NCBI GenBank assembly: GCA_940746715.1
Contig: CALNWN010000001.1
Span: 868,001 to 932,000, forward strand
Source: an uncultured Paraburkholderia sp.
Lineage (GTDB): Bacteria > Pseudomonadota > Gammaproteobacteria > Burkholderiales > Burkholderiaceae
Direction: 5' to 3'
DNA length: 64,000 nt
Position numbers and translations under genes: made by a program. Below, piece by piece: positions 40,907 to 53,850 of this stretch. Numbering within the stretch: position 1 is the stretch's first letter; each line of letters begins with the position of its first letter. Under the pieces are notes generated by a model that ran no database searches, had not been told where the DNA came from, and was given only the letters and a program-made list of their open reading frames with translations.

Positions 40907-42020
40907 ATGACAACGCAAACCATCCGCTTTTATCGCCAGGGGTCCGTCCACGAGGTCGCGGGCGTGCCCGCGTCGCGCACGCTGCTCCAGCATCTGCGCG
41001 AAGACCTGCATTGCACCGGCCCAAGGAAGGCTGCGCTGAAGGCGACTGCGGCGCCTGCACGGTGGTGGTCGGCGAACTCGACGCGCACGGCGCGCTGGCG
41101 CTGAAAGCGGTCAACGCCTGTATTCAGTTCCTGCCCACGCTCGACAGCAAGGCGCTCTTCACCGTCGAAGACCTGCGCGCCGCCAATGGCACGCTGCATC
41201 CCGTCCAGCAGGCCATGGTGGACTGCCACGGCTCGCAGTGCGGCTTCTGCACGCCCGGCTTCGTCATGTCGATGTGGGCGCTATACGAAAACCAGCCGGC
41301 TGGGGCGGGCCTGCCCACGCGCGACGAAATCAACACCGCGCTGTCGGGCAACCTCTGCCGCTGCACGGGCTACCGGCCGATTGTCGACGCGGCGCAAAAA
41401 ATGTTCGACTACGCGCAGTACCCGCGCGTCACGCTCAATCGCGAGGCCGTTCAGACGGCGCTGCGCGACCTGGAACGTAACGACACTTTCGAGTACCGCG
41501 CGCCCGACGCGCGCGGCGCCGCCTTCGGCACGCCGGCGTTTTACGCGCCTGTCACACTCGACGCCTTCGCCCGGTTGCGCGCCGAGCATCCCGAGGCGCG
41601 GCTCGTCGCGGGCAGCACCGACATTGGCTTGTGGGTCACCAAGCAATTCCGCGATCTCGGCGACATGCTGTATATCGGCAATGTGCGCGAATTGAAAACG
41701 ATCGGGCGCGACGCGCAAACGCTCTGCATCGGCGCTGCCGTCTCGCTCGAAGACGCGTATGCCGCCCTCGCCGCCGACTATCCCGAACTCGCCGAACTGT
41801 GGACGCGCTTTGCGTCGCTGCCCATCCGCAACGCCGGCACGCTCGGCGGCAATGTCGCGAACGGCTCGCCGATCGGCGATTCGATGCCCGCTCTCCTCGC
41901 TCTCGGCGCCGAGGTCGTGCTGCGTCACGGCGCAAAAACGCGCACCTTGGCGCTCGACGCGTTCTACGTCGGCTATCAGAAAACCGCGCTCGCCGCGGGC
42001 GAATTCGTCGCCGCGCTCGC
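40907..42020 (+). pseudogene. xdhA: Xanthine dehydrogenase small subunit, truncated and fused to xdhB
   Basis: Start MTTQTIRFYRQGSVHEV at 40907. [2Fe-2S] motif 1 GCAEGDCGACTVVVGE appears only after a frame break near 41023; motif 2 is CGFCTPGFVMSMW...GNLCRCTGYRPIVDAA. The FAD domain (ARLVAGSTDIGLWVTKQFR, IRNAGTLGGNVANGSPIGDSMPAL) is present up to GEFVAAL, where a deletion joins it in frame to the middle of xdhB. Roughly the last 130 residues of XdhA, completing the FAD domain, are gone. Confidence 0.88.
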
Positions 42021-43661
42021 GGCCAGGGTGCTGCGCCGTCCGGTGAAGCTGCGCGCCGATCGCGACGACGACTTCATGATCACCGGCAAACGGCATGACG
42101 CGATCTACGAGTACGAAGCCGGTTTCGACGACAGCGGCCGCATTCTGGGCGCGCGCGTGGAGATCGCGTTGCGCGCGGGCTATTCCGCGGACCTTTCGGG
42201 CGCTGTGGCGACGCGCGCCGTGTGCCACTTCGACAACGCGTACCACCTGTCCGACGTCGACATCGTGGCGCTGTGCTGCAAGACCAACACGCAATCGAAC
42301 ACCGCGTTTCGCGGCTTCGGCGGGCCGCAGGGCGCGCTCGTCATGGAAGTGATGCTCGACAGCATCGCGCGTCAGTTGAACCGCGATCCGCTCGACGTGC
42401 GCGTGGCCAACTACTACTGCATCGGCGAACGCGATACAACGCCTTACGGCCAGCAGGTCGAAGACAACATTCTCGCGCCGTTGACCGACGATCTGCTCGA
42501 CTCGAGCGACTATCGCGCGCGCCGCGAAGCCCTTGCCGCGTTCAACGCGAAGAGCCCGGTGCTCAAGCGCGGCCTCGCATTCACGCCGGTCAAGTTCGGC
42601 ATTTCGTTCAATGTGCCGTTCCTGAATCAGGCCGGCGCACTCGTGCATGTTTATAAGGACGGCTCGGTGCTCGTCAATCACGGCGGCACCGAGATGGGCC
42701 AGGGCCTCAACACCAAGGTCGCGCAGGTCGTCGCCAACGAATTCGGCTTACCGCTGTCCCGCGTGCGTGTGAGCGCGACGGACACGTCGAAGATCGCGAA
42801 CACGTCGGCGACCGCAGCGTCCACCGGCAGTGATCTGAACGGCAAAGCCGCCGAAGACGCCGCGCGCACCATCCGTGCGAGGCTCGCGGAACTCGCGGCC
42901 AGACAGCTCGGCGGCCATGCGGACGACGTGCGCTTCGCGAACGGCGAGGTGACGGTCAACGGCGGCGCGATGCCCTTCGAGCAACTGGTCGGCGCCGCGT
43001 ATCTCGCGCGCGTGCAGCTGTGGTCGGACGGTTTTTCGCGACGCCGAAAGTGCATTGGGACGCCAAGACGCTGACGGGTCATCCGTTTTATTACTTCGCA
43101 TACGGCGCGGCCGTGTCGGAAGTCGTGATCGATACGCTAACCGGCGAATGGAAACTGCTGCGCGCCGACGTCCTTCATGACGCGGGTCAGTCGATCAATC
43201 CGGCCATCGACCTCGGCCAGGTGGAGGGCGGCTTCATTCAGGGCATGGGCTGGCTCACCACCGAAGAACTCTGGTGGAACCGCGACGGCCGCCTGATGAC
43301 GCACGCGCCGTCCACCTACAAGATTCCCGCGGTGAGCGACACGCCCGCCGCGTTCAACGTGCGGCTCTACCGGAATCAGAACGCGGAGCCGACCGTGTTC
43401 CGCTCGAAGGCTGTCGGCGAACCGCCTCTGTTGCTGCCGTTCTCGGTGTTTCTCGCGATTCGCGATGCGATTGCCGCAGCGGCGCCGGCGACGTCCGCCG
43501 CCCCGCCTTTGCGTGCGCCCGCCACGCCGGAAGCGATTCTCGACGCACTGGGCGCGCTGGCCACACAGGACGCGTTGCACGCCGGGAGCGCGGGCGAGCT
43601 TCTTCAGCGCAACCCGCCAGTCACAGTACGACGGAAACAGCGCCTGGTTGACGCCTCGTGA
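42021..43661 (+). pseudogene. xdhB: Xanthine dehydrogenase large subunit, N-terminus deleted and frameshifted
   Basis: Molybdopterin subunit remnant beginning at AARVLRRPVKLRADRDDDFMITGKRHD. The first roughly 250 residues are missing at the fusion with xdhA. Substrate-channel segments NTAFRGFGGPQGALVMEV, GGTEMGQGLNTKVAQ and TSATAASTGSDLNGKA are readable. A frame break near 43025 precedes GHPFYYFAYGAAVSEVVID, AIDLGQVEGGFIQGMGWLTTEEL and KAVGEPPLLLPFSVFLAIRDAI (the catalytic Glu region). It would bind neither full cofactor set nor FAD. Confidence 0.88.
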
Positions 43662-43768
43662 ACCGAATAACGAAGTCACACCATGAAGACCCGACGCGAC
43701 GTTCCCGCAGCGCGTCACGCTCAACCGGCCGCACGCACACCGCGCGGCATTGTACGGAGAACTGCCGG

Positions 43769-44592
43769 ATGCAAGCCTGGCTACCTGACCTGCAACAACT
43801 GCTCGCGCACGGCGACGCCGCCGTGCTGGTGACGGTCGCGCGCGTCGAAGGTTCGGCGCCGCGCGAGGCCGGCACGAAAATGATCGTCACGCGCGATTCG
43901 GCCAAGCACACGATCGGCGGCGGCCATCTGGAATGGAAAGCGATCGAGACGGCGCGCCAGGTGTTGCGCGATGGCATGCGCTCGCCGCATATGCGCCGGC
44001 TCGAGCGTTTCGCGCTCGGCCCGAGCCTTGGCTAATGCTGCGGCGGCGCAGTGATCCTCGCATTCGAGCGGCTCGACGTGGGCGACCTCGGCTGGATCAC
44101 GTCGTTGGCGAAGCGCGTGGCCGCGGGTCAATCGACGGTGCGTAGCGTATCATTCGGCCCCGCACCGGACGCGGTGATGCTGTCCGACTCCGAGCCGGGC
44201 GTGGATGCCGCCGACTGCTTGCTGTGGGACGGCGCCGGTTTCGACGACAGCGGCGCGCTGCTCACCGAAACCATCGCGCCGGGCGACTTCCCGGTCGTGC
44301 TGTTCGGCGCGGGCCACGTCGGCGCCGCGCTGGTTCGCGTGCTGGCCACGCTGCCTTGCACGGTACGCTGGGTCGACGAACGCGACGCGCAGTTTCCGCC
44401 CGTCGAATCGCTGCACGCGCATAACGTGAAGATCGACGCGAACGACGAAGCCGTCGACGAGGCCGCGCCGAACACGTACTTCATCGTGATGACGCACAAC
44501 CATACGCGCGACCTGGAACTTGCCGAGCGCATTCTTCGGCGCGGCGATTTCGCGTTCTTCGGCATGATCGGCTCGCACAGCAAGCGCAAGCA
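43769..44592 (+). pseudogene. xdhC: Xanthine dehydrogenase accessory protein XdhC, nonsense codon and truncation
   Basis: Molybdenum-cofactor sulfuration/insertion chaperone. Start MQAWLPDLQQLLAHGDAAVLVTVARVEGSAPREAGTKM; a TAA at 44033-44035 replaces Gln (GPSLG-stop-CCGGAVILAFERL, the conserved QCCGG motif; CAA to TAA). The same frame continues with the Rossmann part VVLFGAGHVGAALVRVL, FIVMTHNHTRDLEL and FFGMIGSHSKRKQ, where it is fused in frame to the adenosine deaminase C-terminus. About the last 50 residues of XdhC are missing. Confidence 0.86.
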
Positions 44593-45053
44593 GCATGCGG
44601 GCGAGGAAGGACCGCCGTCGTACATCTACGAAGCGCTCGACGTGCTGAAGGTAGACCGAGTGGATCACGGCGTGCGCAGTATCGAAGACCCGGCGCTCAT
44701 CACGCGTCTTGCCGACACGCGCGTGACATTGACCGTGTGTCCGCTGTCGAACCTGAAGCTTTGCGTGTTCGACGACATGACGAAACATACGCTGAAGGAT
44801 CTGCTCGATCGCGGCGTCGCGGTCACCGTGAATTCGGACGATCCCGCGTATTTCGGCGGCTACGTGAACGCGAACTACGCGGCCACCATCGACGCACTGA
44901 AGCTCGACGATGCCGAGGTCTACACGATCATCCGCAACGGCTTCGAAGCGTCGTTCGTGACGCCGTAGCAACGCGCCGCGCTGATCGCGAAGCTCGACGC
45001 CTATTGGCACCAAAGCGGGAACCAAAGCAGCAATCAAAGCGGCCCGCATTGAC
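44593..45053 (+). pseudogene. add: Adenosine deaminase, C-terminal remnant
   Basis: Only the last 40 percent remains: HAGEEGPPSYIYEALDVLKVDRVDHGVR (zinc/catalytic His and Glu region), TVCPLSNLKLCVFDD and VAVTVNSDDPAYFGGYVNANY (catalytic Asp pair). The N-terminal HxH zinc motif is deleted by the fusion to xdhC. A TAG at 44966-44968 (after FVTP) adds a nonsense codon; the original frame continues QRAALIAKLDAYW and stops at 45053. Confidence 0.86.
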
Positions 45054-45146
45054 GGAGCCGTTGTACTGCAGCGCGGGCGGCACAAGAGGCACGCCGAAGG
45101 AACGCCGCCCAGACTGCGCAGTTTTTATTTCGGAGACGGTTTTCCC

Positions 45147-46514
45147 ATGACTCATTCTGCACAAGCGTCGGCGCAATCCGCCTTTCGCGCGTAATTGCTG
45201 ACCTTCAACGGCGATCCGTCGCGCTCGCCCGAGGCGGCGGTCTTCCATGAAGACGGACTGTTGATCGTCGAGGACGGCCACGTCGTCGCGACGGGCGCCT
45301 ATGCCGCGCTCGCGCCGCGGCTCGCGCCAGGCACGCCGGTGCAGGACATGCGCGGCAAGCTGATCGTGCCGGGCTTTATCGACACGCACATTCACTATCC
45401 GCAGACGGACATGATCGCGTCGCCCGCGCCGGGTCTGTTGCCGTGGCTCGACACGTACACGTTTCCGACCGAGCGCCGCTTCACCGACGAGGCGTATGCG
45501 CGCGACACGGCAAGCTTCTTCCTCGAGGAACTGCTGGCTTGCGGCACGACGACCGCGCTCGTGTATTGCACGGTGCACAAGCAATCCGCCGATGCGCTTT
45601 TCGCCGAGAGCGAGGCGCGCAACCTGCGTATGGTCGCGGGCAAAGTGCTCATGGACCGCAACTGTCCCGAGTTCCTGCGCGACACCGTGCAATCGGGTTA
45701 CGACGACAGCACGGAACTGATCGGCCGCTGACAAAACCGCGGCCGCCAGTTATATGCGCTCACGCCGCGATTCGCGCCGACTTCGACGGAAGCGCAACTG
45801 GAAGCGTGCGGCGTGCTGGCGCGCAAGCATGCGGATGTGTTCGTCCAGAGCCACGTCGCGGAAAATCTGGATGAGGTGAAGTGGGTCAACAGTCTTTTCC
45901 CCGGCCACCGCAGCTATCTGGACATCTACGATCATTACGGGCTGCTGCGCCGCCGCGCGGTGTACGGCCACTGCATTCACTTCGATGCCGAAGACCGCCA
46001 ACGCATGGCGCAAACCGGTACGGTCGCGTCGCATTGCCCGACGTCGAATCTGTTTCTCGGCAGCGGTCTGTTCGATTTCGACAAGGCCGATGAAGCCGGC
46101 ATGCCCGTTGCGCTCGCAACGGATGTGGGCGGCGGCACATCGTTTTCGATGCTGCAGACAATGAACGAAGCGCACAAGGTCGCGCGCTTGACGGGGCATC
46201 ATCTGACGGCCGCGCGCATGTTTTATCTGGCGACGGCGGGCGCCGCCGAAGCACTCGATCTCGCGGACAAGGTCGGCACGCTAAGGCCGAAGTCGGAAGT
46301 CGACTTCGTCGTGCTCGATCCGCAAGCGACGCCGCTGCTCGCACGCCGCACGGCACGCACCGAATCGCTCGAAGAACTGCTGTTCGCGTTCGCGCTGCTC
46401 GGCGACGACCGCGCAGTGTATGAAACGTATGCGGCCGGCAAGCGTGTGCATCGCCGCGACGACGTGCGCCGGCATGCGCCGCGCGCGGCGCGGCTCGCGC
46501 AAGTTGTCGCCTGA
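45147..46514 (+). pseudogene. guaD: Guanine deaminase with two nonsense codons
   Basis: Zinc amidohydrolase, guanine to xanthine. Start MTHSAQASAQSAFRA at 45147; TAA at 45192-45194 (Gln expected before LLTFNGDPS) and TGA at 45729-45731 (Trp expected after ELIGR). Otherwise one continuous frame with all motifs: PGFIDTHIHYPQTDMIASP, VQSHVAENLDEV, VYGHCIHF, VALATDVGGGTSFSML, KVGTLRPKSEVDFVVLD. No indel is seen. Both changes fit GC to AT transitions (CAA/CAG to TAA/TAG type, TGG to TGA). Confidence 0.9.
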
Positions 46515-46532
46515 GAATGTGCCGCGGCGTGG

Positions 46533-47748
46533 TTAACGCTGCATGCACACCTCGTGCAGTGCAGTGAGCCTGCGCACCGGATCGGCAACATACGGGTTCG
46601 ATTCGTCCCATGCATAGCCGGCGAGCACGGCGCTGATCATGCGGCGAATCGACGGCGTCTGGTCCGGATAGAAAATGATGTCCTGCAATTCGCCCGTATA
46701 CCAGCGCTCGACAAATGCGCGGAACGTGTCGATGCCCTTGCGCAACGGCACGTCGTAGTGTGCGGACCAGTCGACCTGCTCGCCGTCCAGTTGACGGTTC
46801 AAGGTCTGCACCGCGAGATGCGCCGAGCGGAGCGCGATCGTCACACCCGATGAGAACACGAGGTCGAGGAACTCGCCCGCATTGCCGAGCAGCGCATAAC
46901 CGGGCCCGTGCAAACGCTCGACGTTCGCCGAATAGCCGCCAATGTGACGCACGGGCATCATGAACGGCGCATCGCCGATCAGCCGGTTCAGCGTCGGCTC
47001 TTTCTGAATCAGCGCGCGCAGCGTCGCCTCCCGCTCGTTCTCCGGTACATCGAGAAAGCTCGACTCCGCGACGCAACCCACCGACGAACGTCCGCCCGCC
47101 AGCGGAATCATCCAGAACCATACGTCGCGCCGCTCGGGATGCGTGGCCACGCAGATCTTGTTGCGGTCGCTCGCGGCGGGCGGAAGACCGTCGTAGACGT
47201 GCGAAAACAGCGCGGCTCGCGTCGGCATGCGCGTGGGCGCTTCCAGATGGAGAAGACGCGGCAGCACGCGGCCCAAACCGCTTGCGTCGAATACGAAGCG
47301 CGCTTCGATCCGATAGGCATGGCCGCTCTCGTCGATCACGTCGACGCCAGGTTCAGCACCTTCGGTATGGACCGCCTGCACGGTGTGGCCGAAGCGCACG
47401 TCGGCGCCCTGTTCCGCCGCGCAACGAATTAGAATGTCGTCGAACACCGTGCGCTCGACCTGATACGTGGTGCCCCATCCCGCCGAATGCTTGTCGCGGA
47501 AGTCGAACGACGACTGATCGCGATACACGAAATGCGCGCCGTTCTTGTACTGGAACCCCGCTTCGACCACCGCCTGCAGCATTCCCGCTTCCTCGAGATA
47601 AGCCATGCTTTGCGGCAACAGGCTTTCGCCGATCGAAAAACGCGGAAAGTACTGACGCTCCAGCACGAGCACCGAGCGGCCCGCGCGGCGCAACCGCGCC
47701 GGCCGGCCCCGCGCCGATGATGACGACGTCGACCGCCGTGTGCTTCAT
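46533..47748 (-). pseudogene. FAD-dependent oxidoreductase of the aryl-polyene locus, N-terminal frameshift
   Basis: Tryptophan-halogenase/geranylgeranyl-reductase-like flavoprotein found with aryl polyene clusters. MKHTAVDVVIIGAGPAG (dinucleotide fold) begins at 47748, but a break near 47700 separates it from LVLERQYFPRFSIGESLLPQSMAYLEEAGM, which is open for 386 codons (ARFVFDASGLGRVLPR, GYALLGNAGEFLDLVFSSGVTIALRSAHLA). Faces away from the methyltransferase gene. Without the first beta-alpha-beta unit FAD binding should fail. Confidence 0.8.
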
Positions 47749-47867
47749 GACATGTGTACTCAAGTTTGCCTCAATCGTTTGCTTGCTCGACGCAGCATTA
47801 CGCTGCATCCTTACGCCTTGTTACCTTGCATCTCTAACAGAACGACCCATTTCCCCGGGAGCCCTGC

Positions 47868-48595
47868 GTGTCGCCGTCTCACACATCCACCGTGCCGTTC
47901 GTGCAGGAAACCGCATTCGGAATCTGGTTCCTGCGCACTCACACGTGGGAACACCATGTGCTGCGCGTCGCCATCAACGACCTCAGGCGTTTGATCGACA
48001 CGCCGCTGCCCGCGGCGCCCGTCATCGTCGACGTGGACTGCGGACAGGCATTTCGTTTCGCCTGCCCGCCGACGCGTTCAAGCCGCGCCGCATTGTCGGC
48101 GTCGACTATCACGAGCCGTCGCTTGCGCTCGCCGCCCATGCCGCGCACGCGTGCCGCGACAGGATCGCCGACATCGAACTGCTGCACGGCGACTGCGCCG
48201 ATCTGCCGCTGCCCGATGCCAGCGCCGACATCGTGTTCTGCCATCAGACCTTCCATCATCTCGTCGAGCAGGACCGCGCGCTCGCCGAGTTCCGCCGCGT
48301 GCTGAAGCCCGGCGGCGTGCTGCTGTTCGCCGAATCCACCGACGCGTACATCAAGTCGTGGGTGATCCGTCTCCTCTTTCGCCATCCGATGCATGTGCAA
48401 AAAAGCGCGGACGGCTATCTCGACATGATCCGTCGCGGCGGCTTCAGTTTCACCGAGCGCAACGTTTCTTTGCCTTACCTGTGGTGGAGCCGCGCGAAAG
48501 ACTTCGGTCTGCTCGAACGGCTCGGCCTTTATCGTCCGCAACCGGGCAAGCGTCGCGAGACGCTCGTCAATGTCGCGGCAAGAAAGGCGGACTGA
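47868..48595 (+). pseudogene. Class I SAM-dependent methyltransferase, frameshifted
   Basis: Start GTG at 47868 (MSPSHTSTVPFVQETAFGIWFLRTHTWEHHVLRVAINDL). SAM motif I has diverged (VIVDVDCGQA) and is followed by a frame break near 48065; IVGVDYHEPSLALAAHAA, IELLHGDCADLPLPDASADIVFCHQTFHHL and VLKPGGVLLFAEST follow in the new frame, with a C-terminal substrate region to 48595. Likely the tailoring methyltransferase of the adjacent aryl-polyene locus. Confidence 0.8.
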
Positions 48596-48633
48596 AGAAG
48601 GCCGGCTGAATAGCTTCGTGACCGCGCCCAGGC

Positions 48634-49071
48634 TTAGTTTGCCTCCAGCGTAGCGAGCCTGCCGCTCACGGCAATGGCGGCGGCGCTCGGGCTCACGCCG
48701 CAGGTGAACTCGCGTGTCGAGTTGCTTTCGCTGCTGTGAAAGCGCGTCCTGACGTCGATCACCGCATTCGCACTGCGTTCGCGAGCGGCCGCGCGCAGCT
48801 TGCCGATCGCTTCGCCGAGCGCTTCGCGGCAGGCGTCGTCGGGACCGGCAACCTTGCGCGCAATCCGCACGGAGTACGAAACATCCCCCAATTCTTTCTT
48901 CACGGCCGGATGATTCTGCTCGCCGAAATACACCGGCACGCCGCCGCGCGATTCGCCGGCCGCCGCCGCGAGCGGCAGCGATTTCACCTGCGTCGCACAG
49001 CCCGCGAGCGTCGCGGCTGCAATCGCCAATGTGCCCACCACTGCAGCTCTTTTCATCATCGTTGTTCTCAT
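48634..49071 (-). CDS. Lipoprotein at the end of the aryl-polyene operon
   Basis: 145 residues. Start ATG at 49071 (MRTTMMKRAAVVGTLAIAAATLAGC) with AGGTG 7 bases upstream; lipobox LAGC, predicted lipidation at Cys25. The mature part includes PVYFGEQNHPAVKKELGDVSYSVRIARK, EALGEAIGKLRAAARERSANAVIDVRTRF and a conserved-looking FTCGVSPSAAAIAVSGRL. Small lipoproteins of this kind accompany aryl-polyene clusters; the function is unknown. Intact. Confidence 0.75.
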   Translation of the reverse strand: MRTTMMKRAAVVGTLAIAAATLAGCATQVKSLPLAAAAGESRGGVPVYFGEQNHPAVKKELGDVSYSVRIARKVAGPDDACREALGEAIGKLRAAARERSANAVIDVRTRFHSSESNSTREFTCGVSPSAAAIAVSGRLATLEAN

Positions 49072-49105
49072 TCTTGTCACCTTCGTTTTAAAAATTGCGG
49101 CAGGA

Positions 49106-52270
<3,165 letters not shown>

Positions 52271-52274
<4 letters not shown>

Positions 52275-52669
52275 GAACTGAAACTCCCCTCGATGAAAGA
52301 CTGAAAATTGGACGGCTGGAACACCTTGATCACAGCCTCGGCGCACATCATGTCGCCGTCGTGAATCGTGCATTCGTATGCGCCGTGTCCTTCCTCGCTG
52401 CGCAGCAACTCCGTCACGTGAATCAGCAGTTGCGCGCCGCGTGCGGCGATAGCCTGCGCCATCAGTTCGATGCCGATCCATGCGGGCATTGCACCTTGCG
52501 CGTCCGCGTACCACGCGCCGGCATGAACCGTGGCGCGAGCGCTCAGCGTCTCTTCGCTGAACGCGCTGACCGCGTCGATCAGCAGCATGGTGCCGCGATG
52601 CGGGATGATCGCTTCGATCGGCTGTTGCAACAGTTCTTCGATGCTTCGCGTCGGGTTCATGGCGCTCAT
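52271..52669 (-). CDS. Hotdog-fold 3-hydroxyacyl-ACP dehydratase, internally shortened
   Basis: 132 residues, MSAMNPTRSIEELLQQPIEAIIPHRGTMLLID: the PHRG motif with active-site His and WIGIELMAQAIAA are typical of ApeP/FabZ-like dehydratases of aryl-polyene clusters. After AIAA the text passes directly to RGAQLLIHVTELLRSEEGHGAYECTI; family members have about 30 more residues here, so an in-frame deletion is probable. It ends VIKVFQPSNFQSF. Overlaps its neighbours on both sides (ATGA-type junctions). Frame intact, function doubtful. Confidence 0.75.
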
Positions 52670-53850
52670 CCTGCAAGAATCAGACTGACGTTGCTGCCGC
52701 CGAACGCAAACGAATTGCTCATCGCGTATTGCGTGCCCGCGCCGCGCGGCAAGAACCGTTCGCTTTCGACGAGATCGAGCACCGGCAATGCCGGGTCGCT
52801 TTCGCCGTCCCACACATGCCGCGGCAGCGCGACATCAGGGCTCGCGAGCGTGAGCCACGCGAAGCCGAGTTCCGTTGCACCCACCGCGCCGAGCTGATGT
52901 CCTGTCAACGGCTTTGTGCCGCTCGTCGCCACGCCTGCGGGAAACACACGCGACATCAGCTTCGCTTCCATCTCATCGTTCTTGCGCGTTGCAGTGGCGT
53001 GCAGATTGACATAGCCGATCGACGACAGCGCGATGCCCGCATCGGCAATGGCCTCGCGCAATGCGAGTTCGCCGCCCACGCCGCGCGGATCCGGCGAGGA
53101 AATGTGGTGCGCGTCGCTCGATTCGCCGACGCCGGCAAGACGTACCGCCGCTTCGTCGCGGCTCATAAGGAACACAGCCGCGCCTTCGCCGACATTGATG
53201 CCGCAGCGATTGCGGCTCATCGGATTGCTGCGCGCGCCGCTCGTCGACTCAAGCGAAGCAAAGCCTTGCACCGTAAGTTCGCACAACGAATCGACACCGC
53301 CCACCACCACGGCGTCGCACACTTGCAACTGCAGCAGACGCCGCGCCGATGCAAATGCCTTCGCGCTCGACGTGCAAGCGGTCGAAAGCGTATACGCTGG
53401 CCCCTTCACACCGAGTGCAGCCGCCGCGAACGGCGCAGCCGTGCCGATCTCCATCTGCCGGTAATTGAAGTTCGACGGCAGCGCACCGGCCTGCGCCTGA
53501 TAGACGAACGCGGCTTCGGCCGCTTCGATGCCCGACGTGCTCGTGCCGAGCACCACGCCGATGCGCTCCGCGCCGTAGCGCTCGCGCGCCGCTTCGACGG
53601 CGGGCGCGATCTGCGCGAGGGCGGCCAGCAGCAAGCGGTCGTTGCGGCAGTCGTAGCGGTCGAGATCCACGGGCGGCGCAGTCTGGAGCGGCGTCACGAC
53701 ACTGCCTACGAAGGCGTCGCCGATTCCTGTGTACACCGTCGCCATGCCGCGCGCGTCGCTCGCCGCGAGCGCCGGTACGATGCTCGCGAGGTCGCCGCCG
53801 AGCGCGTTGATCATGCCGAGCGCGTGCAAATAAACTGATGGCGCTTTCAT
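52666..53850 (-). CDS. Beta-ketoacyl-ACP synthase (KS3)
   Basis: 394 residues from MKAPSVYLHALGMINALGGDLASIV. Catalytic Cys in GPAYTLSTACTSSAKAFASA, His in GYVNLHATATRKNDEMEA and TKPLTGHQLGAVGATE; C-terminal MSNSFAFGGSNVSLIL. Fits the third synthase of aryl-polyene operons. Intact; the start overlaps the stop of the MMPL exporter gene by 4 bases. Confidence 0.9.
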   Translation of the reverse strand: MKAPSVYLHALGMINALGGDLASIVPALAASDARGMATVYTGIGDAFVGSVVTPLQTAPPVDLDRYDCRNDRLLLAALAQIAPAVEAARERYGAERIGVVLGTSTSGIEAAEAAFVYQAQAGALPSNFNYRQMEIGTAAPFAAAALGVKGPAYTLSTACTSSAKAFASARRLLQLQVCDAVVVGGVDSLCELTVQGFASLESTSGARSNPMSRNRCGINVGEGAAVFLMSRDEAAVRLAGVGESSDAHHISSPDPRGVGGELALREAIADAGIALSSIGYVNLHATATRKNDEMEAKLMSRVFPAGVATSGTKPLTGHQLGAVGATELGFAWLTLASPDVALPRHVWDGESDPALPVLDLVESERFLPRGAGTQYAMSNSFAFGGSNVSLILAG

